From assembly GCF_900142735.1 (NCBI RefSeq), contig NZ_FRBY01000002.1, forward strand, positions 434,001 through 498,000: a stretch of 64,000 nucleotides of DNA, given 5' to 3'. A model generated the notes under the pieces. It made no database searches. It was not told where the DNA came from and saw only the letters and a list, made by a program, of their open reading frames with translations. Source of the stretch: Flavobacterium saccharophilum. Its GTDB lineage: Bacteria > Bacteroidota > Bacteroidia > Flavobacteriales > Flavobacteriaceae. The stretch's first letter is position 1. Each line of letters opens with the position of its first letter. A program made the translations under genes and the position numbers. Shown here piece after piece: positions 62,226-64,000 of this stretch.

Positions 62226-64000
62226 TTAAAAGCTAAACTCAACTCCAAAAGAATAAGTCTGAAGGTTTGGGAAAGCACCATTATCTACACCTCTCTCAAA
62301 AATATTACTGTTGCTGAACTCAGGATCCAATCCTTTGTACTTAGAAATTGTAATTACGTTTTGTGCTGATACTGTTAGTCTTGCTCTGGTAATTCCTGAT
62401 TTTTGTAAAACACTATCAGGCAAGTTGTATCCAAACCCAACGTATTTTAATCTGATAAAATCACCGCTTTCTAAGAAACGATCACTATCTCCTCTTGAAT
62501 TTAAGGTTGAACCTTTTGTAATTCTAGGAAAATCAGTATTTGGATTTTCAGGTGTCCATGGCTGTATTCCTGTTCTGTAATTACTATTGTCGTCAAAACG
62601 ATCTACGACGCTTCTAAATCCGTTGTAAACAGTAGCTCCGTGTGAAGCGATCCAGTTCATAGAGAAATCAAAAGATTTATACTCCGCTCCGGCATTTAAA
62701 CCCATTTCAAATTCTGGCCACGGACTTCCAACAATGTCTTTGTCTTCGGTTGTGATTTCTCCATCACCGTTAACATCCTTAAAACGAATGTCTCCAGGTA
62801 CAGCATTTGGCATAATAACTTTTCCGTCTGCATTTTTATAATTCTGAATTTCTTCTGCAGATTGAAATAATCCATCTGTTTGCAGTACATACCACATTCC
62901 AACAGGGTTTCCGCTACGCGTCATAGTATTTCCAACAATGTTTTCATTTTGACCGTTCCCTAAAGCAACCAGTTTGTTATTTACTTTTGTGAAGTTTACA
63001 GAAGCATTAAAAGAGAAGTCATTGATTTTTTTGCTGTACGCTAATTCCAGCTCAAGACCTTTATTTTCAACAGTCGCAGCATTAGAAATTGGGTTTCCTC
63101 CATCATTTCCTGTAGTTAATAAAATTGGAAAACCAAATAAAACATCTTCTGTACGGGCAATAAAATAATCTGCTGTAAAACGCAAATCATTATTTAAAAC
63201 CGCTAGATCTAACCCCACATTGGTTTGTTTTAATTTTTCCCAACGCAATTCAGAATTGGCAAGTTTTACCTGAGTTGCAGAAGGATATAAAGTTTGTCCG
63301 TCTCCTAAAACAACCTGTCCGAAATTATTAATGAAGCTTTTAGATTCATATTCTCTAATATTTCCAGAACCTAATTCTCCGTAACTTGCTCTTAATTTTA
63401 AGTCTTTTATGAATTCTGATTTAAAAAAAGATTCATTGCTGATTCTCCATCCCGCTGAAACCGATGGGAAATTACCCCATTTATTACCATCACTGAATCT
63501 TGATGATCCGTCACGTCTGATCACAGCATTGAATAAATAACGATTATCATAATTGTATTCTAATCTTCCTAAATAAGATGTCAAAGCAGCTTCATTTATG
63601 AAACCTCCTACTACAGGCGAATCTCCCTGATTTAAAACCGTATAATATTGACCTGTTGCTGAATTTATTGGAAGATTTCTCTTTGTCCCGTAAATTTGGT
63701 CATAAGTATCTTTTTGAAAAGTCTGACCTGCTAAAATAGTAATATCATGTTTTCCAAATTCTTTCTTGAAAGTTAATGTGTTTTCATACAACATTGTTTG
63801 CGATCTTCCTCTATTTTGATCTGTGTACGATTGATCTGGCGGTTGGTTTAGTGACCAGTTCCCTACTTTTCTTAAAAACTCATAAGAATCAACACTAGTT
63901 TCATATCCAAAATTGAAACGGTATTTCAACCACGATGCAAATTTTATTTCTGACCAGATGTTTCCTCTAATTCTGAAATTTTCATTTGTAGTATTAGCAA
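62226..64000 (-). CDS. susC: SusC/RagA TonB-dependent transporter (PUL 2), 5' part outside the window
   Basis: The frame is open through the window's right edge, so only the C-terminal ~590 residues of the beta-barrel are present. A TTG at 63929 is not the start: residues FASWLKYRFNFGY run straight through it. Typical barrel segments are RRDGSSRFSDGNKWGNFPS, YGELGSGNIREYES and ending YSFGVEFSF. Forms the import channel with the SusD encoded just downstream. Confidence 0.93.
   Translation of the reverse strand, partial: ANTTNENFRIRGNIWSEIKFASWLKYRFNFGYETSVDSYEFLRKVGNWSLNQPPDQSYTDQNRGRSQTMLYENTLTFKKEFGKHDITILAGQTFQKDTYDQIYGTKRNLPINSATGQYYTVLNQGDSPVVGGFINEAALTSYLGRLEYNYDNRYLFNAVIRRDGSSRFSDGNKWGNFPSVSAGWRISNESFFKSEFIKDLKLRASYGELGSGNIREYESKSFINNFGQVVLGDGQTLYPSATQVKLANSELRWEKLKQTNVGLDLAVLNNDLRFTADYFIARTEDVLFGFPILLTTGNDGGNPISNAATVENKGLELELAYSKKINDFSFNASVNFTKVNNKLVALGNGQNENIVGNTMTRSGNPVGMWYVLQTDGLFQSAEEIQNYKNADGKVIMPNAVPGDIRFKDVNGDGEITTEDKDIVGSPWPEFEMGLNAGAEYKSFDFSMNWIASHGATVYNGFRSVVDRFDDNSNYRTGIQPWTPENPNTDFPRITKGSTLNSRGDSDRFLESGDFIRLKYVGFGYNLPDSVLQKSGITRARLTVSAQNVITISKYKGLDPEFSNSNIFERGVDNGAFPNLQTYSFGVEFSF

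Noticed and set aside
1..64000. tRNA or rRNA genes
   Set aside because: No cloverleaf-like or rRNA-like sequence was noticed by eye on either strand; a tRNA search program was not available.

Overview
The window looks like a chromosomal segment of a Flavobacterium or a close relative (Bacteroidota, Flavobacteriaceae). It is AT-rich, has Bacteroidota-type promoters (TAnnTTTG boxes), SusC/SusD-type glycan uptake genes, many lipoproteins and short palindromic intergenic repeats. This assignment rests on gene content and sequence style, not on a database match.

Layout. Positions 1-9400 hold two type VI secretion (T6SS) spike-effector cassettes on the + strand. Each starts with a VgrG; the two VgrGs are near-identical over their first ~390 residues and then diverge sharply. 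Cassette 1 carries a DUF3289-like effector candidate and a small membrane protein. Cassette 2 carries a DUF2235/Tle-type phospholipase candidate, a DUF2931 lipoprotein (likely immunity) and another small membrane protein. No T6SS sheath, baseplate or ATPase genes are present here.

Positions 9500-12240 hold a metNIQ methionine importer operon (- strand). It is preceded by a short Met-rich open frame and an intrinsic terminator, an arrangement that looks like a leader-peptide attenuator. Then come a 13-copy heptamer repeat, an OsmC-like peroxide protein, an exported alpha/beta hydrolase, and an OxyR-type regulator with its redox cysteines at positions 199 and 208.

Positions 15980-27850 are a first polysaccharide utilization locus (PUL): SusC, SusD, a surface glycan-binding protein, a GH10 xylanase with inserted carbohydrate-binding modules, and a GH35-like enzyme. 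A LacI-type regulator lies behind it, and a perfect palindrome overlaps the -33 element of the SusC promoter. Positions 28000-41000 carry a CPA1 antiporter, an MscS-type channel, an NmrA-like oxidoreductase with a Crp-type regulator, a secreted His-rich protein and an RND efflux operon (membrane fusion protein, pump, outer-membrane factor). Divergent from the efflux operon is a LytS/LytTR two-component pair.

Positions 42524-43850 hold the most unusual DNA structure: a six-unit, ~236-bp tandem array in which each junction repeats the last codons of the upstream response-regulator gene. Further on are a DUF3861 protein, two exported thioredoxin-fold proteins, a TauE/SafE-type transporter with a DUF1634 partner, a luciferase-like monooxygenase and a siderophore-type TonB-dependent receptor.

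Positions 50894-64000 are a second PUL on the - strand: SusC (cut by the window edge), SusD, GH5, a GH43-like enzyme, a BNR propeller with a CBM9-like domain, GH2, GH43, aldose epimerase and GH43. The enzymes point to an arabinose-containing hemicellulose or pectin side chain. The intergenic DNA is rich in dispersed palindromes, including a ~100-bp element present twice, a 204-bp nested palindrome and (CTAATTAT)n stretches.
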